DNA of 57,498 nt from Fictibacillus fluitans (GTDB taxonomy: Bacteria > Bacillota > Bacilli > Bacillales > Fictibacillaceae): NCBI RefSeq assembly GCF_030418125.1, contig NZ_JAUHTR010000022.1:1-57498 (forward strand), given 5' to 3'. Below are positions 15,093-23,715 of the stretch, piece after piece (within the stretch, counting starts at the first letter, position 1; every line of letters begins with the position of its first letter). Made by a program: the position numbers and the translations under genes. The notes beneath the pieces are model-generated. The model saw only the letters and a program-made list of their open reading frames with translations. It made no database searches and had not been told where the DNA came from.

Positions 15093-16448
15093 ATGAAAAA
15101 ACTCAATTTGAAAGGGCTGACGGGGGAAGTGATTACCCGCTTCTCTCCTCAATATGAAGAGGCGAGACAGGAATGGAACCGCGCTGTGCAAAAGTTCCCT
15201 CTTGTTATAGTATATTGCAGCACGGTCGATGATGTCAGGAATGCCATTCTTTGGGCACGGAGAAATGAAGTCAGGATCAGAATACGCTCAGGAGGCCATC
15301 ACTACGAGGGCTATTCGGTGGGCAACGGTATAATCGTCATTGATATCAGCAGGATGGATGGCATCGTCCTTAACAACAATGGACAGCTGACGATTCAGGG
15401 TGGTGTGAAAAATGAACAGCTTTACGATTTTGTGGGTTCTATGGGCTACCCATTTCCGGGCGGAACGTGTCCGACTGTTGGTGTCAGCGGGTATGTCCTC
15501 GGGGGCGGCTGGGGGTTTTCAAGCCGGTATCTCGGGCTTGGATGTGACAGCTTGATTGAATTGGAGCTGGTGGATTATACCGGCAGGGTATTGAAGGCCA
15601 ACAGGCAGCTAAACCAGGACTTGTTCTGGGCTTGCCAAGGAGCGGGCGGAGGCAATTTTGGTGTGGTTGTCTCCATGACGTTTGCTCTTCCGGAGCCGGT
15701 TGATAACATTTCTTTCGTCGAAATCTATGCGCCAAAAGCGGATGTGAAGCTCCAGGAGATCTTCCTCAACGCCTGGCAGTATTGGCTTGAGGATTTGGAC
15801 GAGAGAATGACAGCCAACGCCAGTGTCTATAACTCACTGGAAGAAGGAACAGCCATCTATGGCCGGGGCTTTTTTTACGGACCGCCTGAGGAAGCGGCAA
15901 AAGTGCTGGAGCCGCTGCTGATCAACGGCAAGATTCAGCTCTTCGTCAGATACCTGCCTTTCCTTGAGGCTGTCAGGGCTGTGGAAGCCACGTATCCCGA
16001 GTATGAGCGGTTTAAATCTACAGGAAGATTTGTCTATCGGAAATTCAGCGGGAGGGAAATCCGGAATCTGGTGGGGCTGGTTCAAAAGCGGGCGGAAGGC
16101 TCCATTTTCACCGGATTAACCGTGTATGCCCTCGGCGGCAAGGTTAGTGATGTTAATCCTTTTGAAACCGCGTTTTTTTATCGCCAGGCTGATTATATTC
16201 TTGGCATCCAAACGATCTGGGAGGATCCGGGCTTTGAGCCTGAAAACCTTCAATGGATGAAAAAGCGGTTTCCTTATGTTAAATCGATTACAAAGGGATC
16301 ATTTGTCAACTTTCCATACAGCCCGCTGCGGCATTATGAAAAAGCCTATTTCGGATGGAATGCGCCACGTTTAAAGAAGATAAATAAAAAATACGACCCA
16401 TATAATGTGTTTTCCTTTCCACAGGGAATCAACCGGTCACCCAGATAA
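15093..16448 (+). CDS. FAD-binding oxidoreductase with berberine-bridge (BBE) domain
   Basis: 451 residues. The N-terminal PCMH/FAD_binding_4 domain contains RSGGHHYEGYS (His for covalent FAD) and GGTCPTVGVSGYVLGGGWG (Cys for the second covalent bond), so the flavin is probably bicovalently attached. The C-terminal BBE motif is seen in KKYDPYNVFSFPQGI. These enzymes oxidise alcohols, sugars or secondary metabolites with oxygen and release H2O2. B. subtilis YgaK and YvdP are of this type. There is no signal peptide. GAGGACAGG precedes the ATG. The substrate is unknown. Confidence 0.87.
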   Translation: MKKLNLKGLTGEVITRFSPQYEEARQEWNRAVQKFPLVIVYCSTVDDVRNAILWARRNEVRIRIRSGGHHYEGYSVGNGIIVIDISRMDGIVLNNNGQLTIQGGVKNEQLYDFVGSMGYPFPGGTCPTVGVSGYVLGGGWGFSSRYLGLGCDSLIELELVDYTGRVLKANRQLNQDLFWACQGAGGGNFGVVVSMTFALPEPVDNISFVEIYAPKADVKLQEIFLNAWQYWLEDLDERMTANASVYNSLEEGTAIYGRGFFYGPPEEAAKVLEPLLINGKIQLFVRYLPFLEAVRAVEATYPEYERFKSTGRFVYRKFSGREIRNLVGLVQKRAEGSIFTGLTVYALGGKVSDVNPFETAFFYRQADYILGIQTIWEDPGFEPENLQWMKKRFPYVKSITKGSFVNFPYSPLRHYEKAYFGWNAPRLKKINKKYDPYNVFSFPQGINRSPR

Positions 16449-16545
16449 ATCCAGTGGGATACGCTGGATTTTTTGCTTTGTGCAAAAAAGGGGAACAGCA
16501 GGCAGTATCGAACTTATCTAGTAGATCACTTTGATGGGGGCGATT

Positions 16546-17025
16546 ATGATGGAACAATATTATACACATTGGCTGAAGCACCGGACGGTTCTGCACGGAC
16601 TTTTGGAAGAGGTTGGACCACAGCATGTGTTTTTTAAACCATGGAGCGATGGATTTGCCCTTGGCGATCTTGCGGTGCATATAGCGAGCTCCACGGATAT
16701 GTTTCTTGAAACCATAAGAAACGGCCAGTTTGTTTCACTGCGCACTCCCCGTGAGTTTCAAACCATGGATGAGGTGCGTGAGATCCTTGATGAATTTACC
16801 CAAAAATCAAAGCGTGATTTTCAAGAGCTGCAAACCTCCAATCTGGAAAAAGAGATCGATATCTTTAAATTCACCGCCCCGGGAAGCTATTGGCTTGAAA
16901 GCATGATTGACCATGAAGTCCATCATAAAGGCCAGCTGTTTACGTACGCACGCATGACGGGTGTTCAGAAGGTGCCGTTTTTTAAACAGCTTCCACCCCA
17001 GGCTGTGAATGATGCAGCCGAATGA
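16546..17025 (+). CDS. DinB-family protein
   Basis: About 159 residues, four-helix DinB fold. Metal-type histidines appear at AVHIASSTDMF near residue 45 and in MIDHEVHHKGQLFTYARM near 125, a strong DinB signature. The start is one of two adjacent ATG codons (16546 or 16549) after a GGGGG box. The gene ends 16 nt before the SDR gene, whose ribosome binding site overlaps its end, so it likely leads a four-gene operon. Enzymatic activity is unknown; related proteins are thiol-dependent transferases or stress proteins. Confidence 0.75.
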   Translation: MMEQYYTHWLKHRTVLHGLLEEVGPQHVFFKPWSDGFALGDLAVHIASSTDMFLETIRNGQFVSLRTPREFQTMDEVREILDEFTQKSKRDFQELQTSNLEKEIDIFKFTAPGSYWLESMIDHEVHHKGQLFTYARMTGVQKVPFFKQLPPQAVNDAAE

Positions 17026-17041
17026 CAGGGAGGGAGGACCG

Positions 17042-18103
17042 ATGAAGAGCTGCTTCATTACTGGGTTTCCCGGCTTTCTTGCTTCCATGCTGCTGAATGA
17101 AATGCAGCAGCGCTACAAAGAATGTGAGTTTGTTCTTCTCGTCCACCCCAGTCAGATTGAAAAAGCAAAAGCACTGGCAGCCAGCGAGCCCAACGTCAGG
17201 TTGTATACGGGTGACATTACGAAGGACGGATTGAGACTAAGCCCTCAACAAACCAACTGGCTGAAAAACCACATTACGCATGTCTTTCATCTGGCCGCTG
17301 TTTATGATCTGGCAGTGCCGGAGCTCGATGCGGCGAACATCAATATTACGGGCACCCGTAATATCAATGCTTTTGTAAAGGAACTTCCGCACCTCGAGCG
17401 GTATGTCTACTTTAGTACAGCTTACGTTTCAGGAAAAAGAACCGGACTCATTAAAGAAGATGAATTGGATGCGGGGCAGATGTTTAAAAATCATTACGAA
17501 TCTACTAAGTTTGCCGCCGAAAAGCTGGTGGCGGAACTTGAAAATGTGCCATATACTATCATCCGGCCGGGAGTAGTGGTGGGGCACTCCAAAACGGGGG
17601 AAACCATTAAGTTCGACGGCCCGTATTTTATCATGCATTTTCTGGACAAACTCCGGTATTTTCCTGTTCCTTACCTGGGAAGGTCTGAGGCGCTCTTTAA
17701 CGTCGTGCCCTTTGATTATATTATTGATGCGACACTTTGCCTTGCAGAGTCAGATGACGCGGTAAATCAGGCATTCCATCTGACAGATCCGTCCCCTTAT
17801 GAGAGCCGGAAGCTTTATCGCATGATCTGTGAGGAGCTGATCGGAAAAGCCCCGTCATGGACCATACCGCCTGCTGTTGTGGAGTTTATGCTGTCCTTTT
17901 CACTGTTCCGGCGCTTTTTTAAAGTAGAAAAAGAAGCATTGGAGTATTTCAGGTGTGCCTGTCAATACGATGCGGCAAATGCCAGCAAGGTACTGGCCAA
18001 AGCTGGCGTGCAATGTCCGGATTTTAAAGATTACGTGTCCAGCATGGTGGCCTATTATAAAGAAAACAGAAAAGACCCGGAAAAATTGGTTTACATAAAG
18101 TAA
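17042..18103 (+). CDS. Extended SDR / thioester-reductase-like NAD(P)-binding protein
   Basis: 353 residues. The nucleotide-binding motif GFPGFLA is at the N-terminus, the catalytic YxxxK is seen in NHYESTKFAAEKLV, and YVYFSTAYVSGKR provides the preceding Ser/Thr. This layout matches NAD_binding_4 proteins (fatty acyl-CoA reductase or carboxylic-acid reductase type, MupV-like). A good AGGGAGG precedes the ATG at 17042. The next gene starts 10 nt later. With hotdog and SCP2 partners it plausibly acts on an acyl or lipid-like substrate, but that is inference. Confidence 0.75.
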   Translation: MKSCFITGFPGFLASMLLNEMQQRYKECEFVLLVHPSQIEKAKALAASEPNVRLYTGDITKDGLRLSPQQTNWLKNHITHVFHLAAVYDLAVPELDAANINITGTRNINAFVKELPHLERYVYFSTAYVSGKRTGLIKEDELDAGQMFKNHYESTKFAAEKLVAELENVPYTIIRPGVVVGHSKTGETIKFDGPYFIMHFLDKLRYFPVPYLGRSEALFNVVPFDYIIDATLCLAESDDAVNQAFHLTDPSPYESRKLYRMICEELIGKAPSWTIPPAVVEFMLSFSLFRRFFKVEKEALEYFRCACQYDAANASKVLAKAGVQCPDFKDYVSSMVAYYKENRKDPEKLVYIK

Positions 18104-18113
18104 GGAGGTCACA

Positions 18114-18608
18114 ATGAAAGAATCCTGGAAAACCCGATGTGTCCGCTATGGCTTTAATTTGTTTCCTGCGTACCGGGGAACAGGGGCAAGGGTGATCTAT
18201 ATTGCTGAAGATTATTCGGAAATTACGATACAGCTTCCTCTAAACTGGAGGACCCGGAATTATGTGGGTACCATTTTTGGGGGAAGCATCTATGGCGCAG
18301 TGGATCCCATGTATATGTACATGTTTCTGAAGCTGCTAGGGGACGACTATATCGTTTGGGACAAAGCCGCCTCGATAGCCTTTAAAAAGCCAGGGAAGAG
18401 TATGCTTTACGCCACGTTCAAGATAACGGCAGAGGAAGTGGAAGATGTGAAGAGGCAGCTTAAAAGCAGGCACAGTCTCGACCGGATATATGAAGTTGAG
18501 CTCGTGGATGAAGCAGGACTTGTCCATGCTGTCGTGGAGAAAACCATTTACATTCGGAGAAAGGCCAGGGCAAACTCCGAAAACATCGTTTCGCTGCAAA
18601 AGTCATAA
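18114..18608 (+). CDS. DUF4442 hotdog-fold protein
   Basis: 164 residues. The sequence NYVGTIFGGSIYGAVDPMYMYM is the family's central helix region and corresponds to the substrate-binding helix of hotdog thioesterases. A catalytic acidic residue (D of AVDPM) is in the usual place. The family is thioesterase-like but largely uncharacterised. AAGGAGG precedes the ATG and the SCP2 gene follows 12 nt later. A role in acyl-group handling is inferred from the fold and neighbours. Confidence 0.8.
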   Translation: MKESWKTRCVRYGFNLFPAYRGTGARVIYIAEDYSEITIQLPLNWRTRNYVGTIFGGSIYGAVDPMYMYMFLKLLGDDYIVWDKAASIAFKKPGKSMLYATFKITAEEVEDVKRQLKSRHSLDRIYEVELVDEAGLVHAVVEKTIYIRRKARANSENIVSLQKS

Positions 18609-18620
18609 GGAGGCAAGCTC

Positions 18621-19004
18621 ATGGCAAAAGCAATCGAGGATTCGACTGTTCAGGAAACAGTAAAGAAGATTGAACATATTATTAACGATAATCCTGATCC
18701 GATACAGGGAGTTCAGGCAGTATATCAGTATGACATCCCCGATGAGGACTACTCATTCCAGCTGCACCTGAACGATGGAAAAGCGGAAGTAAGGGAAGAT
18801 TTCGCCGAGCGCGGAGACTGCACCATTATCATTTCGTATCCGAATTTCAAAAAGATGCTTTTCGGAAAGCTGAACGGTACAGCAGCATTTATGATGGGGA
18901 AACTGAAGGTCAAGGGCGACATCGGCAAAGCGTTAAAGGCAGAGGCTCTGCTCGGCCAATATGATATGGAAGCGGAATTTGGAAACTGGAGGCTGTCCAA
19001 GTAG
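18621..19004 (+). CDS. SCP2 sterol-carrier-type lipid-binding protein
   Basis: 127 residues. The SCP2 fold is indicated by YQYDIPDEDYSFQLHL, the central CTIIISYPNFKKMLFGKLNG and the C-terminal FMMGKLKVKGDIGKAL, which forms the hydrophobic lid strand. SCP2 proteins bind fatty acids, acyl-CoA or other lipids, or present them to enzymes. It has no signal peptide and is the last gene of the DinB-SDR-DUF4442-SCP2 operon. AAGGAGG precedes the start. The dispersed repeat begins 11 nt after its stop. Confidence 0.85.
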   Translation: MAKAIEDSTVQETVKKIEHIINDNPDPIQGVQAVYQYDIPDEDYSFQLHLNDGKAEVREDFAERGDCTIIISYPNFKKMLFGKLNGTAAFMMGKLKVKGDIGKALKAEALLGQYDMEAEFGNWRLSK

Positions 19005-19014
19005 TCTGGAAGCC

Positions 19015-19183
19015 GTTGATTTTCATTCCAGGCTGCTCGCTTTCCTCGGGGCGGGCGGTGAGCCAGTAGTCTCACCTGTCCCGCTAGTCCCGTAGGACAA
19101 GGAACGCTTCGGCAGCGATACATCGCACGAAGAAAATGTGATCTTCATTTTCGAGGAGTCTCGCGCCTTCCACTACAATCAAC
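19015..19183 (-). repeat. Dispersed Bacillaceae-type intergenic repeat, copy 2 (inverted)
   Basis: Read on the minus strand it begins TTGATTGTAGTGGAAGG, then CGAGACTCC, then GCGGGACAGGTGAGAC, CGCCCGCCCC and GGAAAGCGAG, and ends CCTGGAATGAAAATCAAC. Block order matches copy 1 at 10840-10980. This copy carries about 30-60 extra bases after GAGACTCC, including a small hairpin GAAAATG/CATTTTC. The rest of the gap to 19385 is A/T-rich and appears to hold only promoter sequence. Confidence 0.75.
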
Positions 19184-19384
19184 TTTTCATGGAAGCTTTT
19201 TACGCAAAAGAGGTTTCCTGAGGGTCAATTTTTGACTTTCAGGACAACCCCTTTTTCACTTTTTGGGGAAAGTTTCCTTGTTTCTTGGAGAGAATATAGG
19301 GGAACTTATCAAAGAATTCGAGCCATAAACGCGTTCAGGCAATGGATATACTCGGAAATTTTGAAAAAAAGGAATGAGCGAATC

Positions 19385-20059
19385 ATGAATACAAATCAAA
19401 AAATATTAATAGTTGTAACCAATGGACATACGATGGAAAATGGTGAGCTTGCTGGTATTTGGCTTACAGAATTCTCCGAAGCGTATTTAGAGTTTAAGAA
19501 CAAAGGCTATGAAGTTGTTGTAGCAAGTCCAAAGGGCGGGAAATCCCCGGTTGACCCCAATAGCTTAACAGATGATGTGACGGACGAAGATAAGGAAGCG
19601 GGGAAACTTCTCGAAGATACAACATCTTTGGCTGAAGTACATTCTGAAGACTTTGCGGGTATTTTTGTACCTGGAGGCCACGGAACCATGTTTGATTTTC
19701 CGGAAGATACGAACTTACAGCGTTTACTTACCGAGTTTTCGGAAGCTGATAAATTAATTGCAGCTGTCTGCCATGGTCCAGCTGCTCTGGTAGGAGGAAA
19801 ACGGGCAAACGGTGAACCGATTGTAAAAGGAAAACGTATTACAGCTTTTACAGATGCTGAGGAAAGAGATACAAAGCTGGATCCTTATATGCCGTTCCTT
19901 CTTGAAAGCAAACTGCGTGAGCTGGGTGCTGAATTTGTTGCAAAAGACAATTGGGCAGATCACATCGAAGTGGACGGTAAGCTGCTGACGGGACAAAATC
20001 CACAGTCTACCATCAGTCTGGCAAAAAGATTTGTACAGGTTCTTAACGAAGGGAAATAA
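19385..20059 (+). CDS. DJ-1/PfpI superfamily protein, Hsp31-like
   Basis: 224 residues. The nucleophile elbow is AVCHGPAAL (C129), and the family Glu lies near the N-terminus in ELAGIWLTEFSEAYLEF. This pattern is that of Hsp31/glyoxalase III-like proteins (yeast Hsp31, YDR533C), which detoxify methylglyoxal or act as stress chaperones, rather than of plain PfpI proteases. The ATG at 19385 has an AAAGGA box about 11 nt upstream; the frame is open to 19232 but lacks support. A perfect bidirectional terminator follows. Confidence 0.8.
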   Translation: MNTNQKILIVVTNGHTMENGELAGIWLTEFSEAYLEFKNKGYEVVVASPKGGKSPVDPNSLTDDVTDEDKEAGKLLEDTTSLAEVHSEDFAGIFVPGGHGTMFDFPEDTNLQRLLTEFSEADKLIAAVCHGPAALVGGKRANGEPIVKGKRITAFTDAEERDTKLDPYMPFLLESKLRELGAEFVAKDNWADHIEVDGKLLTGQNPQSTISLAKRFVQVLNEGK

Positions 20060-20069
20060 ATGTTTTATT

Positions 20070-20100
20070 AAAAAAGAGGTCAAATTGACCTCTTTTTTTT
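20070..20100. terminator. Bidirectional terminator
   Basis: AAAAAGAGGTCAA pairs with TTGACCTCTTTTT, with A- and T-runs on both sides. It lies between the Hsp31-like gene and the convergent SDR gene. Confidence 0.9.
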
Positions 20101-20104
20101 GCAT

Positions 20105-21124
20105 TTATGAGTTAGTATTTATATTCTGCTGCTTCATGATCTTATTTTCAGCATCATAGTCCAGCGTCTGTTTTTCCGGTGGATGCTGAAGCTCCCAATC
20201 AATGGTTCGTTTTAATCCTTCCTCAAATGATACCGTTTCGTTATATCCCAATTCATGACGTATTTTATCTGAAGTGAAAATCACATGCTGTTCCGCATTT
20301 ATTCCCCAGCTATAGCCTTCTGGAAGCTGGTCGTCCGGCAGCACCACTATTTTCCCGCTCCAATTCAGAAGAGGTGCGAATGTTTCAATCCACTCTTTGG
20401 TTGTCCATGCATCTTTTTCACCGACATTGTAAATCTTGTCTGCCGCCTCTGGGTTCAGGATGGACTGAACAATGGCTTCGGCCATATTTTCCACATAGCC
20501 GCGGGTCCAGCGCCAGCCGGCGAAGCTCTCGGCCAGGAGGATATAAGGTCTTTGGTCACTCATCGGCTTGATGAACGAATACCAGCGATGCTGAGGGTCA
20601 TTCGGTCCGTAAACAGCAGGGAGTCGCAGGACCGTTCCTTTTATTTCATGGTGATCCATAATGGTCCGCTCCACGAGAATTTTGTCGTACATACGGGTTT
20701 CTTCGTTTTCTGCAAAAGCTCTGCGGGGATAAAGGTTGTGTCTCAATTCTCCATTTTCATCGATCGGAACCGGCTCAGCTTCACCGTCTTCCGTACCGTT
20801 CACTCGGCCGAACGCCCGGTACACATCCTGGGAGCTCACCACAATTACACGGTTGACGATGCCATCAATCGTCTGAAGCAGTTCATTTGCCTGAATCTCG
20901 GTCATACACATCATATCAAGCACCGCATCAGGCTTGATTTCCTGAATTTTGTTACGGAAAGAGGGAAGATGGTTTCTGTCACCCTGTATTGTGTTGACCT
21001 GAGAAGGAAGTTCAGCTTTCGTCTTACCTCTGTGAAATACCGTAACCTTATGCCCGAGGCCAATTAACCGTTTAATAACCTCCGGACCCATGAACCTTGT
21101 GCCGCCAATAACAAAAACATGCAT
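20105..21124 (-). CDS. NAD-dependent epimerase/dehydratase (extended SDR)
   Basis: 339 residues. GGTRFMG near the N-terminus is the nucleotide-binding loop, with an unusual RFMG ending shared by chloroplast CSP41-like and some bacterial reductases. The usual YxxxK appears as MYDKILVER (Y-D-K-I-L, offset), and GYSWG and GYVENMAEA are C-terminal landmarks. The start MHVFVIGG at 21124 follows GGAG by 8 nt; two upstream codons are closer than is usual. It is a lone gene. The substrate is probably a nucleotide-sugar-like or RNA-linked ligand but is not determined. Confidence 0.75.
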   Translation of the reverse strand: MHVFVIGGTRFMGPEVIKRLIGLGHKVTVFHRGKTKAELPSQVNTIQGDRNHLPSFRNKIQEIKPDAVLDMMCMTEIQANELLQTIDGIVNRVIVVSSQDVYRAFGRVNGTEDGEAEPVPIDENGELRHNLYPRRAFAENEETRMYDKILVERTIMDHHEIKGTVLRLPAVYGPNDPQHRWYSFIKPMSDQRPYILLAESFAGWRWTRGYVENMAEAIVQSILNPEAADKIYNVGEKDAWTTKEWIETFAPLLNWSGKIVVLPDDQLPEGYSWGINAEQHVIFTSDKIRHELGYNETVSFEEGLKRTIDWELQHPPEKQTLDYDAENKIMKQQNINTNS

Positions 21125-21189
21125 GATCATTTCTCCTCTCTGTTTAGGATATTTGAAGAAAACAGATCTTAACATAAAAATTAAGTTTT

Positions 21190-21211
21190 ACGTAAAATAA
21201 TATTATTACGT
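21190..21211. promoter_or_regulatory. Imperfect palindrome in a divergent intergenic region
   Basis: ACGTAA and TTACGT-like arms flank an A/T-rich centre (ACGTAAAATAA...TTACGT, 22 bp). It lies between the divergent SDR and VOC genes and could be an operator for an unknown regulator. The core is A/T-rich, so chance is not excluded. Confidence 0.3.
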
Positions 21212-21318
21212 TGTTTTTGTTTTGTCAATAAATAATTGGATTACTCTTCAGGCTTAAATCAATTTGATATAGTAAGAATAGAGAAGGTTAAAATATTAAA
21301 ACCAAAGGAAGAGGAACA

Positions 21319-21780
21319 ATGATTAAAGGCCTTTATGAAGCACATTTGCCTGTAAGTAATCTTGCAAACTCAATAAAATTTTATGAAAAGCTGGATTTAG
21401 AACTCGCCTATCAAAATGATACATTGGCTTTCTTTTGGATTGAGAAAGGGCACAGCTGGTTAGGTTTATGGGAAACAGACAACGTAAATACACCATATCA
21501 CCCCTCGTTAAGGCATATCGCGCTGCATGTTGACATGGAAGATATCCAAAATGCGAAAGAATGGCTCGAACAGAAAGGGATACAAGTACGTTCCAGCTTT
21601 GGATTCCCTCCGGAAAAACAGCCGCTGGTTTTACCGAATAATCCTCATGCTCACGCTGCGATTTATTTTAAAGATCCTGATGGCAACTCACTTGAATTAA
21701 TTGCTCCTTTAAGATTAGACGTTGAGGAAGATTTTAAAATGATGTCGCTGGAGGATTGGAACAGACAAAATAAAGCTTAA
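21319..21780 (+). CDS. VOC (glyoxalase/dioxygenase superfamily) protein
   Basis: 153 residues forming two beta-alpha-beta-beta-beta units. Likely metal ligands are H9 (YEAHLPVSN), a His in LRHIALHVDM and the Glu in FKDPDGNSLELIAP. This layout fits glyoxalase-like, FosB-like or extradiol-dioxygenase-like proteins; the activity cannot be told apart here. AAAGGAAGAGG precedes the ATG. It probably diverges from the SDR gene through a shared promoter region. Confidence 0.8.
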   Translation: MIKGLYEAHLPVSNLANSIKFYEKLDLELAYQNDTLAFFWIEKGHSWLGLWETDNVNTPYHPSLRHIALHVDMEDIQNAKEWLEQKGIQVRSSFGFPPEKQPLVLPNNPHAHAAIYFKDPDGNSLELIAPLRLDVEEDFKMMSLEDWNRQNKA

Positions 21781-21864
21781 TGCGGTTTTAGAGAGATAGA
21801 CCCGGGTATGGTAGGATAGGGAAAGAGAAGAAAATTTTACTCGTGGAAGAGGTTTTTGTAGCGA

Positions 21865-22419
21865 ATGAGCGCATCCAAGAGAAAGCCGACTGCAAACAGC
21901 TGGATTCTTTTTCTGCTCGTGATGGGAGCCTGTCTTTTTATCTATTTTCAATCGGAAAATGTGAAGGAGAAAAAGAATGTTCCGCTTCCAACCAAGCTTC
22001 ATCCGGTAGTGGAAAAGGATAAAGAAAAGTTGATTAAAAGAGCGAAAGATAAAGGAATATCCATTGTTGTAACCGACGGATTCCGAACGTTTAAAGAGCA
22101 GGATAAATTGTATGCCAAAGGCCGTAGTGAAGAAGGTGACATTGTGACAACCGTCAGAGGCGGCGAATCCTATCATAATTACGGACTGGCGATTGACTTT
22201 GCGTTAAAGACGACAAATGGAGATGTGGTCTGGGATATGCAGCGCGACAGCAACCGTAATGGAAAAGCCGACTGGATGGAGGTGGTTGCCATTGCCAAAG
22301 ATCTGGGATTCAGCTGGGGAGGGGACTGGGAGTTTAAAGATTATCCGCACCTCCAAAAAGACTTTGGCCTTTCCATCGAGGATTTAAAAAATGGAGATCG
22401 CCCTCCAGAACAAGAGTAG
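21865..22419 (+). CDS. cwlK: CwlK-type L-Ala-D-Glu endopeptidase (M15 family)
   Basis: 184 residues. A single N-terminal transmembrane segment (about residues 13-28) anchors the protein with its domain outside the cell. The M15/VanY zinc site is visible: SYHNYGLAIDFAL supplies His and Asp, and DYPHL near the C-terminus supplies the third His. The segment GFRTFKEQDKLYAKGR and WDMQRDSNRNGKADWMEV closely match B. subtilis CwlK, which cuts the L-Ala-D-Glu bond in peptidoglycan. The SRPBCC gene follows after 15 nt. The ribosome binding site is weakly spaced (about 12 nt). Confidence 0.88.
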   Translation: MSASKRKPTANSWILFLLVMGACLFIYFQSENVKEKKNVPLPTKLHPVVEKDKEKLIKRAKDKGISIVVTDGFRTFKEQDKLYAKGRSEEGDIVTTVRGGESYHNYGLAIDFALKTTNGDVVWDMQRDSNRNGKADWMEVVAIAKDLGFSWGGDWEFKDYPHLQKDFGLSIEDLKNGDRPPEQE

Positions 22420-22434
22420 AGAAAGGGAACCTGA

Positions 22435-22875
22435 ATGAAATCGTTGCGAACAGAATGTGTGCTTCCATATCCGATCAATATGGTATGGGAGGTAATATCC
22501 GATACAGAAAAACATGCACTGTGGAATCCGCAAATCGTATCCATCAAAGGGAAGTGCAGCAAGGGCAGCTCCTTGTCGGTATGTGTGCGGTCACCAATTG
22601 GAGGAGGCTTGCCTTTTCGTTTTAAAGCCAGTGTAAAAGATTTTGATCAAAGGAAAAAGCTGGCATGGACAGGGGGTGTGCCTCGCCTATTGACGGGCTA
22701 TCACTATTGGGAGCTTACTGATTTGGGTGAACAGACCCAAGTGGTCCAGGGTGAGGTATTTACAGGATTATTTACTTCAGTTTTGTCACAGAAAAGAATT
22801 GACTCAATGCTTCCTTCGTATGAATCGGCAAATACAGGGCTGGAAGACTATTTAAAGAAGATCAAAAAAGGCTGA
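22435..22875 (+). CDS. SRPBCC (START-like) domain protein
   Basis: 146 residues. The N-terminal LPYPINMVWEVISDTEKHALWNPQ is the typical first strand and helix of a polyketide-cyclase or SRPBCC fold, which forms a hydrophobic ligand cavity. There is no signal peptide. It lies 15 nt after cwlK and is probably cotranscribed. The ligand and function are unknown. Confidence 0.78.
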   Translation: MKSLRTECVLPYPINMVWEVISDTEKHALWNPQIVSIKGKCSKGSSLSVCVRSPIGGGLPFRFKASVKDFDQRKKLAWTGGVPRLLTGYHYWELTDLGEQTQVVQGEVFTGLFTSVLSQKRIDSMLPSYESANTGLEDYLKKIKKG

Positions 22876-22900
22876 CTCCCATCAAGGGGGCCAGCCTTCT
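22868..22900. terminator. Bidirectional terminator
   Basis: AAGGCTG and CTCCC pair with GGGGG and CAGCCTT with one mismatch. T-runs exist on both strands, better on the minus strand (TTTTTTG). It overlaps the end of the SRPBCC gene and serves the convergent yhfK-like gene. Confidence 0.82.
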
Positions 22901-22903
22901 TGT

Positions 22904-23548
22904 TTATAGATTTTTCAGTGCCTCGCTGATGGACTGCTCTCCGGAGATCAGGTCAAATCCTCGTTTAAAGGTGTTTTCCTCGGTTAATGCCGCAAAAACC
23001 GTTTGCGCCACATCCTCTCGCGGGATAGATCCTCTTTCCAGATTCTCACTTGCTTGTACTTTTCCTGTACCTGGTTCGTTCAGCAGTCCGCCCGGGCGAA
23101 CAATCGTATAGTTCAGCTTGCTTGCTTCCAATGCCTTATCCGCATAGTGCTTGGCCACGTAATAAGGCCGGAGTTTATCGTTCCAGTTTTCGCGGTTGTG
23201 GGCCTGAAGGGCACTCACGATGATGAAACGGTCCACGCCGGATTGTTCGGCGGCTTCCATCACCTTCACCGCGCCATCCAAATCGACGAGCAAAGTTTTG
23301 TCTGAGCCCGTGCTTCCGCCGGATCCGGCAGAGAAAATAATGGCGTCATGGCCTTTAACGGCAGATGCGAGATCTTCGACGCTGCCCTCAAGGTTGGCGA
23401 TTGTTGTTTGGGCACCTACTTTCTCATGGTCACCCGCTTGTTCTGGATTACGAATCATGGCAGTAACTTCATGCTCTGAACTGTCAGCGAGAAGCTTCAC
23501 CAGTTTCTGTCCAATTTGTCCGTTTGCTCCTACTAAAAAGACTTTCAT
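22904..23548 (-). CDS. yhfK: NAD(P)-binding atypical SDR (YhfK-like)
   Basis: 214 residues, a single Rossmann domain. VGANGQIGQKLV is the nucleotide-binding loop. Sequences IIFSAGSGGSTGSDKTLLVDLDGA and SALQAHNRENWNDKLRPYYVAKHYADK are nearly identical in pattern to B. subtilis YhfK. The family includes flavin-reductase or quinone-sensing proteins of the NmrA/SDR_a5 type; the substrate is not known. AAAGGAGAG lies 7 nt before the ATG. Confidence 0.85.
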   Translation of the reverse strand: MKVFLVGANGQIGQKLVKLLADSSEHEVTAMIRNPEQAGDHEKVGAQTTIANLEGSVEDLASAVKGHDAIIFSAGSGGSTGSDKTLLVDLDGAVKVMEAAEQSGVDRFIIVSALQAHNRENWNDKLRPYYVAKHYADKALEASKLNYTIVRPGGLLNEPGTGKVQASENLERGSIPREDVAQTVFAALTEENTFKRGFDLISGEQSISEALKNL

Positions 23549-23715
23549 GTGTACACTCTCCTTTTTCTATAGGATTGACAACTCACCTCAAAGTATTTCA
23601 AACAAGCCTGCTTTCTTCAAACTTCCTGCTCAATGGTCAAGGTACTTTGTTTTTGTGCTGAGTCGGGTTTCCCTTGCATAAACTGTGAAGTAGTCTGCGG
23701 ATGGGAGGGATTTCG

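Noticed and set aside
19232-19384. 51-residue N-terminal extension of the Hsp31-like protein
   Set aside because: The stretch is A/T-rich intergenic sequence with no ribosome binding site, and the family starts near MNTNQKILIVV.
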